DNA from: Xanthobacteraceae bacterium
Lineage (GTDB): Bacteria; Pseudomonadota; Alphaproteobacteria; Rhizobiales; Xanthobacteraceae
Reading direction: 5' to 3'
NCBI GenBank assembly: GCA_030038995.1
Contig: JASHQS010000115.1
Span: 39,826-103,825 of the forward strand
DNA length: 64,000 nt
How positions within the stretch are numbered: position 1 is the first letter of the stretch; the number at the start of each line of letters is the position of its first letter. A program made the translations under genes and the position numbers. The notes beneath the pieces were generated by a model that searched no databases, was not told the origin of the DNA, and was given only the letters and a program-made list of their open reading frames with translations. This document shows, in pieces, positions 48,561-57,425 of the stretch.

Positions 48561-49796
48561 ATGGACGACGCATCTCCGGTGAAGCCGCTGTTGCGGCATG
48601 CTCCGTTCGTGCGTTTCCTGTACGTGCGCATCGCCGCTTCCGTGGCGCTGCAGATGCAGGCGCTCGCGGTCGGCTGGCAGATGTACGTGCTGACCGGCAG
48701 CTCGTTCGATCTCGGCCTGGTCGGCCTCGTTCAGTTCATTCCGACGCTGGGTCTGTTCCTCGTCACCGGCCAGGCGGCCGACCGCTTCGACCGCCGCGTC
48801 GTCGCCGCCGCGGCGCAGACCGTCGAGGCGCTGGCCGTGGCCGTGCTCGCCGTGGCGACGGGGAGCGGGCTGCTTACGCCGGGGTTTTTGCTCGCCATCG
48901 CGTTCTTGATTGGCGCCGGGCGCGCCTTCGAACAGCCGAGCCTGCAATCGGTCTTGCCCAATGTCGTGCCGTCACGCCTGCTGCCGCGCGCCATTGCGGC
49001 CGCGAACTCGGCGGCGCAGACCGCCGTCGTCGCCGGTCCGGCGCTCGGCGGCGTGCTGCTTGCGGCAAGCCCGACGGCGACGTTCGCGGCCTGCGCGGTG
49101 CTCTGGCTTTCGGCGGCTGCGCTCATGCCGGGCGTCGCCATGACGCGAGCGTTCACGCCGCGCGAGCCGCTCGACCTGAAGACGCTGTTCTCAGGTTTTG
49201 TCTTCATTTTCCGCAACAAGGCAGTACTCGGCGCGATCACGCTCGATCTGTTCGCGGTCCTGCTCGGCAGCACGACCGCACTGCTGCCGGTTTTCGCCAG
49301 CGACATTTTTCCGACCGGTCCGCTCGGCTTCGGCGCCCTGCGCGCTGCGCCCGCGGCCGGCGCGATCGTCGCCGCGCTGATTCTGACCCGCCGGCCGATT
49401 GCGCGGCGGGTCGGCCATGCCATGTTCGGCTCGGTCGCGGTGTACGGCGCGGGAACGATCCTGTTCGCGCTCTCGCCGAGCTTTGTGCTGGCGACGTTCG
49501 CCCTGGTCGCAGTCGGCGCCGCCGATCTGGTCAGCGTCGTGATCCGGCAAAGTCTGGTGCAGCTCTACACCCCCGACCCGATGCGCGGCCGGGTCTTTGC
49601 CGTCAATTCCATGTTCACCGCCACCTCCAATCAGCTCGGCACGTTTCGCGCCGGCACCGCTGCGGCGCTCCTTGGCACCGTGCCGGCGGTTCTGTTCGGC
49701 GGCCTGAGCACCATCGCGGTGGTGCTGATTGGGACGGCAATTTTCCGTGACTTGGTTCACACCGACGGCTATGAGCCGCGCCAAGTAAAGGTCTAA
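48561..49796 (+). CDS. MFS transporter (MFS_3/EntS-like exporter)
   Basis: Polytopic: RIAASVALQMQALAVGWQMYVLTGSSFDLGLVGLVQFIPTLGLFLVTGQAADRFDRR...LGGVLLAASPTATF. Confidence 0.85.
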   Translation: MDDASPVKPLLRHAPFVRFLYVRIAASVALQMQALAVGWQMYVLTGSSFDLGLVGLVQFIPTLGLFLVTGQAADRFDRRVVAAAAQTVEALAVAVLAVATGSGLLTPGFLLAIAFLIGAGRAFEQPSLQSVLPNVVPSRLLPRAIAAANSAAQTAVVAGPALGGVLLAASPTATFAACAVLWLSAAALMPGVAMTRAFTPREPLDLKTLFSGFVFIFRNKAVLGAITLDLFAVLLGSTTALLPVFASDIFPTGPLGFGALRAAPAAGAIVAALILTRRPIARRVGHAMFGSVAVYGAGTILFALSPSFVLATFALVAVGAADLVSVVIRQSLVQLYTPDPMRGRVFAVNSMFTATSNQLGTFRAGTAAALLGTVPAVLFGGLSTIAVVLIGTAIFRDLVHTDGYEPRQVKV

Positions 49797-49850
49797 AGTG
49801 AAGGTCAAAGGCCGGCTCTCCGGCCTCCACCGCATCATATTGCGGACGCA

Positions 49851-50705
49851 ATGCCGCCGTTCATTGCCGGCGGCACGGCGAGGACGGGTATGTCACCTGC
49901 GCGCCCAACGCACTGGTTCCTGCTCTGGCTCGCGCTCGCCGCGAGCCCGGCCGCAGCCCTGGCCGAGGTCCCCTGCAGCGGCGATTTCGATGCCTGGCTT
50001 GCCGGCGTCAAGCAGCAGGCTGCGGGCCAAGGCATTTCCGCGGCCACCATCCAGTCGGCGCTCGGCGGCGTGAGCTACGATCGCGGCATCATTGCGCGCG
50101 ACCACGCGCAGGGCGTGTTCCGCCAAAGCTTTGAGGAATTTGCCGGACGCATGGTACCGCCGCGGCTCCAGCGCGGCCGGCACATGATGCAGCAATACCG
50201 TCCGCTGCTCTCCCGCATCGAGCGCCAGTTCGGCGTGCCCGGCGCGGTGATCGTCGCCATCTGGGGACTGGAGACCGATTTCGGCGCCGACAACGGCCGC
50301 TTTCCCACCATCCGCGCGCTCGCCACGCTGGCTTACGATTGCCGCCGCGCCGAAAAGTTTCGCGGCGAATTGTTGGCGGCGTTGCGTATCATCGATCGCG
50401 GCGACATGACGGCGGCGCAGATGCACGGCGCCTGGGCGGGCGAGATCGGCCAGACGCAATTTTTGCCCTCGTCGTATCTGAAATTCGCGGTCGATTACGA
50501 CGGCAACGGCCGCCGCGACCTCATCCACAGCGTGCCGGACGTGCTCGCCTCCACGGCGAATTATCTGAAAGGCTACGGCTGGCAGCGCGGCCAGCCCTGG
50601 GGCGAAGGCACCGCCAACTTCCAGGTGCTGCTGCAGTGGAATGCGTCGCAGGTCTACACCAAGACGGTGGCCTATTTCGCCGAGCAGCTTGCCGCCGGAG
50701 AGTGA
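49851..50705 (+). CDS. lytic murein transglycosylase (MltB/SLT_2-type)
   Basis: FDAWLAGVKQQAAGQGIS...VIVAIWGLETDFGADNGRFPTIRALATLAYDCRRAEKFRGELLAALRII...AGEIGQTQFLPSSYLKFAVDYDGNGRRDL. Confidence 0.92.
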   Translation: MPPFIAGGTARTGMSPARPTHWFLLWLALAASPAAALAEVPCSGDFDAWLAGVKQQAAGQGISAATIQSALGGVSYDRGIIARDHAQGVFRQSFEEFAGRMVPPRLQRGRHMMQQYRPLLSRIERQFGVPGAVIVAIWGLETDFGADNGRFPTIRALATLAYDCRRAEKFRGELLAALRIIDRGDMTAAQMHGAWAGEIGQTQFLPSSYLKFAVDYDGNGRRDLIHSVPDVLASTANYLKGYGWQRGQPWGEGTANFQVLLQWNASQVYTKTVAYFAEQLAAGE

Positions 50706-50720
50706 GCCTGTTGGAGCCAT

Positions 50721-50945
50721 TCACAAATCGAGAGTAGCTGGATCGCGCGCCGTGTTCCAAAACGAGAGAACGTTGACGGTACGGTCAAATTCATCGACCG
50801 TATAGACTATCCAATACTGAGTTCGGCGCCCGACTCGGAACAAATATCCGCGCCAAGGCGCGCCGGTAAGGGGAAAGTAGCCCACATTAGCGGCGATTCT
50901 CCCGGGACCATCGCGGTGCGACGGAGTTTCGGTTGCAGCCTTGCT
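50721..50945 (-). pseudogene. remnant of RelE/ParE-family toxin (C-terminal part, no start found)
   Basis: Hand translation of the minus strand: ...TPSHRDGPGRIAANVGYFPLTGAPWRGYLFRVGRRTQYWIVYTVDEFDRTVNVLSFWNTARDPATLDL*, which resembles RelE/ParE toxins; not in the ORF track because the 5' part lacks a start in this frame. Confidence 0.42.
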
Positions 50946-50954
50946 TGGCGCGCA

Positions 50955-51695
50955 TCAACATAACGCGTTAAGCGTCGGTTCGATAGGGCGCAGCGAACTG
51001 TTTGACGGCTCGACCGCCAGCCACCGCTGCAAAAACAAATTCAGCCACGCCCGCGCGCTGTAGTCGTAGACCGCGCGGTCGGCGAAGTGCGTCTCGCGCG
51101 GCCGCGCGCCGGGCAGCTCCATGCGCTCGTGGCTGCGCGTGGTCCATTTATAGATCGTGGCGTGCGTCACGTCGGGGTGGAATTGCAGCGCGAAGGCGCG
51201 ATCGTACCGGATCGCCTGCACCTCGAAAGTGTCGCCCTCGGCCAACAGCGCGGCGCCGGGCGGCAGGTCAAAACCCTCGCGGTGCCACTGATAGACGCAT
51301 TCCGGCCAGACATCGACCACGGCAAGGCCCGCTGCGGTCGGCCGGATCGGATAATAGCCGATCTCGGCATGGCCTTGCGGATGGCGAAACACGCGGCCGC
51401 CCAGATGCCGCGCGCACATCTGCGCGCCGAGGCAGATGCCGAGAAACGGCTTGCGCTCCTTGAGCGGCATCCCGATCCAGGCAATCTCGCGGCGGATGAA
51501 CTCGTCCTCGTCGTTGGCGCTCATCGGGCCGCCGAAAATGATGGCGGCGGAATGCTCCGCCATGGTATCCGGCAGCGGATCGCCGAAGCGCGGCCGGCGC
51601 ACGTCGAGCGGATAGCCGAGCTGCCGGAGCGCATTGCCGACGCGGCCCGGCGTCGAATGCTCCTGGTGTAGAACGACCAGAACCGGCTGCTGCAT
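50955..51695 (-). CDS. class I glutamine amidotransferase
   Basis: IIFGGPMSANDEDEFIRREIAWI, KPFLGICLGAQMCARHLGGRV, ALQFHPDVTH. Confidence 0.9.
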   Translation of the reverse strand: MQQPVLVVLHQEHSTPGRVGNALRQLGYPLDVRRPRFGDPLPDTMAEHSAAIIFGGPMSANDEDEFIRREIAWIGMPLKERKPFLGICLGAQMCARHLGGRVFRHPQGHAEIGYYPIRPTAAGLAVVDVWPECVYQWHREGFDLPPGAALLAEGDTFEVQAIRYDRAFALQFHPDVTHATIYKWTTRSHERMELPGARPRETHFADRAVYDYSARAWLNLFLQRWLAVEPSNSSLRPIEPTLNALC

Positions 51696-51730
51696 GGTTC
51701 AGACGAATCGCAGACGCGTATGCCAGCTTC

Positions 51731-52534
51731 CTATCGCGTCTGCCGCGCTTTGTCGCCGGCCGCGTGCATGCCCCGTCCGATGATCGGCAGCAGCACGGCG
51801 TGCGGCGTGAGCCGCGTGAAAAACATGGCGAGCCGATTGGCGGCGCCGGCAATCACCACCCGCTTGCCGGCCATGAAGCCGCGATAGCCGATTTCGGCGA
51901 CGCGGCGCGCCGGCAAGGCCAACGGGCCGCGCCGGGCGATAGCGCCGGCACTCAGCCCGGCGCGCGCCTGAAAGCCGGTCGGCACCGGTCCCGGACAGAG
52001 CGCGGTGACGCGCACGCCGCGGCTCGCCAGCTCGGCGCCGAGCGCCTCGCTGAACGAGATCACGTAGGCCTTGCTGGCGTAGTAAACCGCCATGCCGGGC
52101 CCGGGCAAAAATCCGGCGATCGAGGCGACGTTGAGAATGCCGCCACGATGGCGCGCCAGGCTGTCGACGAAGGCGAGCGACAATTCGGTGAGCGCGCGCA
52201 CGTTGACGTCGATCATGGCGAGCTGCTCGGCGCGGTCGAGCGCCGCGGCGGCGCCGGCAAGACCGAAGCCGGCATTGTTGACGACGTGCTGCGGCTCGAG
52301 GCCGCGCGCCGCAAGCTCGGCGGCGATCTTGGCAACGGCGTCGGGCGCGGCGAGATCGGCGACGACGACCGTGGGCCGCGGCCGGCCGGACGCGGCAATC
52401 GCGTCGGCGAGCGCCACGAGGCTCGCCTCGCGCCGCGCGGTGATGACCAGCTCGTGGTCGTGCGCGGCGAACACCTGCGCCAGTTCGGCACCGATGCCCG
52501 AGGAGGCGCCGGTGATGAGCGTCGCCGGCCTCAT
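51731..52534 (-). CDS. short-chain dehydrogenase/reductase
   Basis: ATG at 52534: MRPATLITGASSGIGAEL...HVVNNAGFGLAG...VASIAGFLPGPGMAVYYASKAYV. Confidence 0.92.
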   Translation of the reverse strand: MRPATLITGASSGIGAELAQVFAAHDHELVITARREASLVALADAIAASGRPRPTVVVADLAAPDAVAKIAAELAARGLEPQHVVNNAGFGLAGAAAALDRAEQLAMIDVNVRALTELSLAFVDSLARHRGGILNVASIAGFLPGPGMAVYYASKAYVISFSEALGAELASRGVRVTALCPGPVPTGFQARAGLSAGAIARRGPLALPARRVAEIGYRGFMAGKRVVIAGAANRLAMFFTRLTPHAVLLPIIGRGMHAAGDKARQTR

Positions 52535-53040
52535 CGGCTTTCCCCTTCGCCGCCGCCGGCACCGGCCGGCGCCGCGGCCTGCGCGGCGATGCGCTGGCGC
52601 AGCTCGATGCGCTCGCGCGGCGACACGCCGAGCAGGTCGGCGGCGCGCCACAACAAATTGTCCTCGAGCTCGTCGCGGCCGCCGTCGGCATAGACGATTT
52701 CCCACATCATTTCGATCACCTTGGCGCGCCCGGGCTCATTGAGCGTGCGGTTGAGTAGATGGGTGAAGTGATAAAGGTCGACCGCCTCCTGCTCGGCCGC
52801 GGTCGCCTTCTCGATCAGCTCGCTGGCCGCGGCCTCGTCGAGCGTGAAGCGCTGCTTGATCACGGCGCGCAGCTTGTCGCGCTCGGCCTGCGACATCTCG
52901 CCGTCGATCGCCGCGGCATGGACCAAGAGCGCCGCGGCGGCAAGCCGGTAATCGTCGTCGCCGAACTGGCTCGGATCCCTGGCGCCGTCGGCAAACTCGG
53001 CGACGAAATGCTTGAACGCTTCGAACATGCGCAGCTCCAC
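52531..53040 (-). CDS. TerB-family protein
   Basis: DDYRLAAAALLVHAAAIDGEMSQAERDKLRAVIKQRFTLDEAAASELIEKA...IEMMWEIVYADGGRDELEDNLLWRAADLLGV. Confidence 0.88.
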   Translation of the reverse strand: MELRMFEAFKHFVAEFADGARDPSQFGDDDYRLAAAALLVHAAAIDGEMSQAERDKLRAVIKQRFTLDEAAASELIEKATAAEQEAVDLYHFTHLLNRTLNEPGRAKVIEMMWEIVYADGGRDELEDNLLWRAADLLGVSPRERIELRQRIAAQAAAPAGAGGGEGESR

Positions 53041-53138
53041 GCGTCGGCTATCAGGTGGTATCTGGCGTGCGCAAAGTCCAGAAGCCGCGGCCAGTTGCGC
53101 GCGTTATGAGCGATAGCCGCTATAGCCCGTCGCGGTGC

Positions 53139-53312
53139 GCCGTCGATCGCAATGGCTGTCCTTGTTTCGAAAGGGTTTTGTTGTCAAGGGTCTTCGACCG
53201 CCGAAGGCGGCGGCATCGGGGCGCCCATCGCGCTTTAGCGCGATGGGGACCCCGCGCGCCCTTGACGACAAAACCCTTTCGAAACTTTTTGCAGCCATTG
53301 CGATCGACGGCT
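53139..53312. repeat. long imperfect palindrome (~52-54 bp arms) with nested hairpin
   Basis: Left GCCGTCGATCGCAATGGCTG..GTTTCGAAAGGGTTTTGTTGTCAAGGG; right CCCTTGACGACAAAACCCTTTCGAAAC..GCAGCCATTGCGATCGACGGC; inner hairpin CCCATCGCGCTTTAGCGCGATGGG. Confidence 0.85.
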
Positions 53313-53413
53313 TTCTCTGATCAACAAGAAATCAACCGAAGAAGATTAGACGGATCGTATTATACAAAAGCATGCCGGACAGTGCGGTGCAATTTTGCCG
53401 GCAAGCCGCAACC

Positions 53414-54043
53414 TTACTTCACCGCCTTGCCGCTCTGATAGCTTTCTTCGAGCAATTCCAGATTGGCCTTGATGTAAGGGTTGCTCGGGTCCTTGACCTG
53501 CGCCTGGTGCAGCGTGCGCTGTGCCCGGGCATAGTCGCCGCGCAGCATGTAGGAGAAGCCCTGATCGTTGAGGATCTGCGGCGTCGGCCCAATCAGGCGG
53601 ATCGCCTCCGCATAGGCGCGGTCGGCGAGGTCGAAGCGGCGCAGCCGGTCGTAGGAGGCGGCGAGCCCGACCCAGGCTTCGGCGTCGCGCGGATGCTTTT
53701 CGGCCGCGGCGCGGAAGCTTTTTTCGGCGAGCCCGAAATCGTTGGCGCGGAAATAGCGCTTGCCGCGCGTCAGATCGTCGTTCGGGTCGTCGCCGGCGAG
53801 GCCGGGCGCGGCCAGCGGCGCAGGCGGCAGGCTATGGCCCGACTCCGCGGGCTGGGTGACGACCGAGCCGGTGGTCTCGCTGCCGGTGCCGGCCGCAGTC
53901 GCCGCCGCCGGATTGTCGGCTTTCTTGGCGTCGAGGTCGTTCAGATTGGTCCACGAGGAGCAGGCACAGAGCGCGGTGAGGCACACCCCCACGACGGCCA
54001 GGACAAACGCACCTCGGATACTCATAACGCACCCCGGGACCAC
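53414..54043 (-). CDS. TPR-repeat lipoprotein (TadD-like)
   Basis: Signal/lipobox VVGVCLTALCACSS; TPR AEKSFRAAAEKHPRDAEAWVGLAASYDRLRRFDLADRAYAEAIRL. Confidence 0.78.
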   Translation of the reverse strand: MVPGCVMSIRGAFVLAVVGVCLTALCACSSWTNLNDLDAKKADNPAAATAAGTGSETTGSVVTQPAESGHSLPPAPLAAPGLAGDDPNDDLTRGKRYFRANDFGLAEKSFRAAAEKHPRDAEAWVGLAASYDRLRRFDLADRAYAEAIRLIGPTPQILNDQGFSYMLRGDYARAQRTLHQAQVKDPSNPYIKANLELLEESYQSGKAVK

Positions 54044-54267
54044 GCGCTGCGGCCGGCCTCCGCCGCACGGGACCCGCCCCCTGGCTTCGCTTCGACAGCA
54101 CCGGCCCGCTCAGTGTTATGTGACGATGGTTAAGGAACCTTAATGCCACGCCGCGGTCCGGCAGAGCGTCGTAATATTTGCAGGAGGCGAGCTTGACGGT
54201 CGCAGCTCCCTTGCTCATCGCGAATTATGCCGGCCAATGGCTAGCCACGGCCTCCTTGTCGCTCCGC

Positions 54268-54483
54268 CTACGTGTCCACCAGCGCGCGGATCATGCGTTG
54301 ATAGGGCACGCGGCGCTTTCGGGCCTCGCGCTTGAAGAAATCGAGGCTGCGTCGCGACAGCGACAACGTCACCTTGACGTTGTCCTCGCGCGGTACGAGC
54401 GCGGCAGGCAGGGGTAGAAAGTCCTCAATCACGCGCACCCGGTCGATTTCGCTTGCCGTGTATCTAACGGTTCTGCTGCTCAT
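54268..54483 (-). CDS. CopG/BrnA-like ribbon-helix-helix antitoxin-type protein, apparently orphan
   Basis: ATG at 54483: MSSRTVRYTASEIDRVR...NVKVTLSLSRRSLDFFKREARKRRVPYQRMIRALVDT. Confidence 0.65.
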   Translation of the reverse strand: MSSRTVRYTASEIDRVRVIEDFLPLPAALVPREDNVKVTLSLSRRSLDFFKREARKRRVPYQRMIRALVDT

Positions 54484-54489
54484 GATTTC

Positions 54490-54626
54490 GCCTACTCTCG
54501 TCATACGCGGGCTTGATCCGCGTATCCATGCTGAACGGCCGCATGGTGGAGCGTGACCGGATGTTTCGCCCAAGCTCAATATCAGCATGGATTGCCGGAT
54601 CAAGTCCGGCAATGACGAGGGAGGGC
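54490..54626. repeat. REP-like inverted repeat
   Basis: CGTCATACGCGGGCTTGATCCGCGTATCCATG ... CATGGATTGCCGGATCAAGTCCGGCAATGACGAG. Confidence 0.6.
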
Positions 54627-54736
54627 GGCACGAGCGAAGCGTTTCACCGTCTCGTCACACCGCGCCTCCGCTGGTAGAATTGGCGTGGCCGGGGCTGATG
54701 AGCATATCCGCTGCTTACACCAAACAGGAGCCGCTT

Positions 54737-55090
54737 ATGCCGACTTTCAAGCTGCCGCTGTCCGGCGACGTCGTGCAGTCGATCAATCCGTTCACGGCGT
54801 TCATGACCGGCGGCCAGTTCGGGCTCGTCAACATCAATCTCGGCCAGTCGAGCGAGCCTAAGGTGGAGGCCGAGGTGCTGTCCGACGTCGCCACTTACGG
54901 CAAGCAGCTCGGCCGCATCGGCGACGCCCTGATCGTGCTTCTTGCACATTTTCATCCGCGCACGCCGCTGAGCGCGGAGGAGACCGCGGCGATCGATGCG
55001 CTCAAGGACATGCTGGAAAAAGTCGCCGACGTGAAGGAGAAGCACAAAAGGCCGGCGCTGCGTCCGGACGCCGTCACGCCCGCTGCATAG
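54737..55090 (+). CDS. conserved hypothetical protein
   Basis: AGGAG 6-10 nt upstream of ATG at 54737; MPTFKLPLSGDVVQSINPFTAFMTGGQFGLVNINLGQSSEPKVEAEVLSDVATYGKQLGRI. Confidence 0.65.
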   Translation: MPTFKLPLSGDVVQSINPFTAFMTGGQFGLVNINLGQSSEPKVEAEVLSDVATYGKQLGRIGDALIVLLAHFHPRTPLSAEETAAIDALKDMLEKVADVKEKHKRPALRPDAVTPAA

Positions 55091-55280
55091 CCGCAAGGGG
55101 TGACGGAACTTCGCGAATGTGGGACCGGCCGGCCTGCGGCACGGCGCTGCGCGCCTTTGCTCAAACTTTTTGCTGCCATTGCGACCGGCGGCGCACTGCG
55201 ACCGGGGTGGTCCAAATTAATCACCGAGATCATTTGTCCCGCGGCCGGCGTGGGCACGGCGCTTTGCGCCTTCGCCCACC

Positions 55281-56252
55281 CTACAGCTTGAAAAGCTTCT
55301 CCGCGTTGCCGTGGGCGATGCGTTCCTTGGCGGCGACGGAAACCGGAATCTGTTCCAGGAAGGCGCGCGCCGCCAGCATCGACTGATAAGGGTGGTCGGC
55401 CGAGAACATGATGCGGTCGACGCCGCCGAGTTCGAGCAAAAGGTCGAGGAATGCGGGCGGGAAATTGAAGCCCGAGAACGTGTAGTGCACGTTGTCGCGC
55501 AGATAGTCCTTGAACTGGCGCTTGAGCCCGGTGACCGCCGCCGGGATGATGTCGAAGCGCTGGAACATGAACGGCAAACCTTCGCCCATGTGGCCGATGA
55601 CGATCTGCAGCTTCGGGAAGCGGTCGAACGCGCCGCCGGCGATGAGCCTGATGACGTGCACCGCCGTCTCGATGTGCCAGCCCCAGCCGCCGCCGGCCAG
55701 CATCTCGCTCAGCAGCGGCGCAAAGCCGCCGTAATAGGTGCTGAGCACCGCAGGAGGCGGCGGTGTCGGATGCAGATAGAGCGGCACGTCGAGCGCCTGC
55801 GCGCATTCGAGCAGCGGCCAATAGAACTTGTCATCGAGATAGCGCCCGCGATTGTGGCCGTTGACCGCGGCGCCCTTGAAGCCTGAGCGCACGCGCCGCT
55901 CCAGCTCCGCGGCGGCCTGCTCCGGCGCCGGCGTCGGCACCGCCGCCAAGGCGGCAAACCGTGCCGGATGGCTCCTCACCGCGTCGGCGACGTAGTCGTT
56001 GGCCTCGCGCGCCAACGCCGCCGCCGCGCCCGCGTCCAATTGCTCGACCCCCGGCGCGGTGAGCGACAGCATCTGCATGTCGATGCCGGCGGCGTCCATC
56101 TCCGCAAGCCGCTTGTCGCCGATGTCGCACAGCCGTGCGATCAGATTGGCATAGCGGCCGCCGACCTTTTCGGCGCGGTTTTTCAATTCGCGCCCCGGTC
56201 CGTCGAAAAATCCCGGAGTGGCGAAATGTTCTTCGAGCGTGATGGTGCGCAT
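55281..56252 (-). CDS. amidohydrolase (amidohydro_2; decarboxylase-like)
   Basis: MRTITLEEHFATPGFF...GFKGAAVNGHNRGRYLDDKFYWPLLECAQALDVPLYLHP...IVIGHMGEGLPFMFQRFD...DRIMFSADHPYQS. Confidence 0.9.
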   Translation of the reverse strand: MRTITLEEHFATPGFFDGPGRELKNRAEKVGGRYANLIARLCDIGDKRLAEMDAAGIDMQMLSLTAPGVEQLDAGAAAALAREANDYVADAVRSHPARFAALAAVPTPAPEQAAAELERRVRSGFKGAAVNGHNRGRYLDDKFYWPLLECAQALDVPLYLHPTPPPPAVLSTYYGGFAPLLSEMLAGGGWGWHIETAVHVIRLIAGGAFDRFPKLQIVIGHMGEGLPFMFQRFDIIPAAVTGLKRQFKDYLRDNVHYTFSGFNFPPAFLDLLLELGGVDRIMFSADHPYQSMLAARAFLEQIPVSVAAKERIAHGNAEKLFKL

Positions 56253-56347
56253 GGCGGTCCTTGATTATCGTGTGCCGGCAACCAATTCCATCGCGCGGCA
56301 TTTTACGCTAGCTGTAAGGCCGCATTTTGGGAACCCGGAGATTGCCG

Positions 56348-57157
56348 ATGCGCCGACATTGCCTCGTCCCCGTGTTGCTGGCGAGTTGCTTCTTTTTTGC
56401 GGCGCTTGGCGCCGGACCGGTCCTCGCGCAGGGCCAGTTGCCCGAACCGCCGCATCCGTTCCAGCCGCCGCCCCCGCCGCCGCCCGCTCCGGTCAAGCCG
56501 TACCAGCCGGTCGCGGCGACACCGCCGGCAGCCTTCACCGACGCGGCCTTCCAAAACTTCCGCAAAGCTCTCGTAGACGCGGTCGGGCACAAGGACCGCG
56601 GCGCGCTCGCCAAGCTGATTGTCGGCAAGGGCTTCTTCTGGGTGCAAGACAACGACCTCGCCGACAACAGCAAGCCGGGCATCGACAATCTCGCCAAGGC
56701 GGTCGGCCTCGACCAGCCGAACGGCGCCGGCTGGGCGCTTTTGGCCGACGCCGCGGCTAATCCGAGCGCCGCCGAACTGCCGCACCACCCGGGCATTTTC
56801 TGCTCGCCGGCGCCGCCGCGGTTCGCGCCGCAGGCGTTCGGCACACTGCTGCAGGACACCGATACCGATCCGACCGATTGGGGCTATCCGTCCCACGACG
56901 GCGTCGAGGCGCGCGCGGCAGCCAAGCCGGATGCGCAAGTGATCGAAAAGCTCGGCATGAATTTCGTCCGCGTGCTGCCAGACAGCGCGGCGCCCGAGCC
57001 GGGCGCTCCGTCGTTCCTGCACGTCGCGCTGCCGTCCGGCAAGACCGGTTTTGTGGCGAGCCAAGCGCTGGTGACGCTCGATCACGACCTGATCTGCTAC
57101 TCCAAGGAAAGCGGCACCTGGAAAATCGCCGGCTATGTCGGCGGCGTCGCGCCGTAG
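56348..57157 (+). CDS. secreted hypothetical protein with proline-rich linker
   Basis: Signal peptide MRRHCLVPVLLASCFFFAALGAGPVLAQ, PPHPFQPPPPPPPAP; alternative start at 56327. Confidence 0.65.
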   Translation: MRRHCLVPVLLASCFFFAALGAGPVLAQGQLPEPPHPFQPPPPPPPAPVKPYQPVAATPPAAFTDAAFQNFRKALVDAVGHKDRGALAKLIVGKGFFWVQDNDLADNSKPGIDNLAKAVGLDQPNGAGWALLADAAANPSAAELPHHPGIFCSPAPPRFAPQAFGTLLQDTDTDPTDWGYPSHDGVEARAAAKPDAQVIEKLGMNFVRVLPDSAAPEPGAPSFLHVALPSGKTGFVASQALVTLDHDLICYSKESGTWKIAGYVGGVAP

Positions 57158-57182
57158 CTGGACGCGTTTCGCCACTCCACGC

Positions 57183-57396
57183 TCATCCCCGCGAAAGCGC
57201 ATCGGCGCTAACATAGCTGCGTTTCCCGGGCGCAGCGCAGCACGAAGCGCAGCGAAGTGGTGCGCTGCAGACCCGGGATCGTAACAAGTTGCGGAGTCTG
57301 GGACGGTCCCGGATCAGCGGTGCACCGCTGCGCGCTGCACCGCATCCGGGAAACAGAGGCCTATGTGAGCGCCTATGCGCTTGCGCGGGGACGAGC
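57183..57396. repeat. inverted-repeat element (~45-bp imperfect arms)
   Basis: TCATCCCCGCGAAAGCGCATCGGCGCTAACATAGCTGCGTTTCCCGG versus reverse complement of TCCGGGAAACAGAGGCCTATGTGAGCGCCTATGCGCTTGCGCGGGGACGA. Confidence 0.7.
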
Positions 57397-57425
57397 GGAT
57401 AGAGTCAGGCTCCATTAGACGACTT

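Noticed and set aside
48326-49750. 474-aa plus-strand ORF overlapping the MFS gene
   Set aside because: Arg-rich alternative frame; the overlapping frame 48561..49796 has clear transmembrane pattern.
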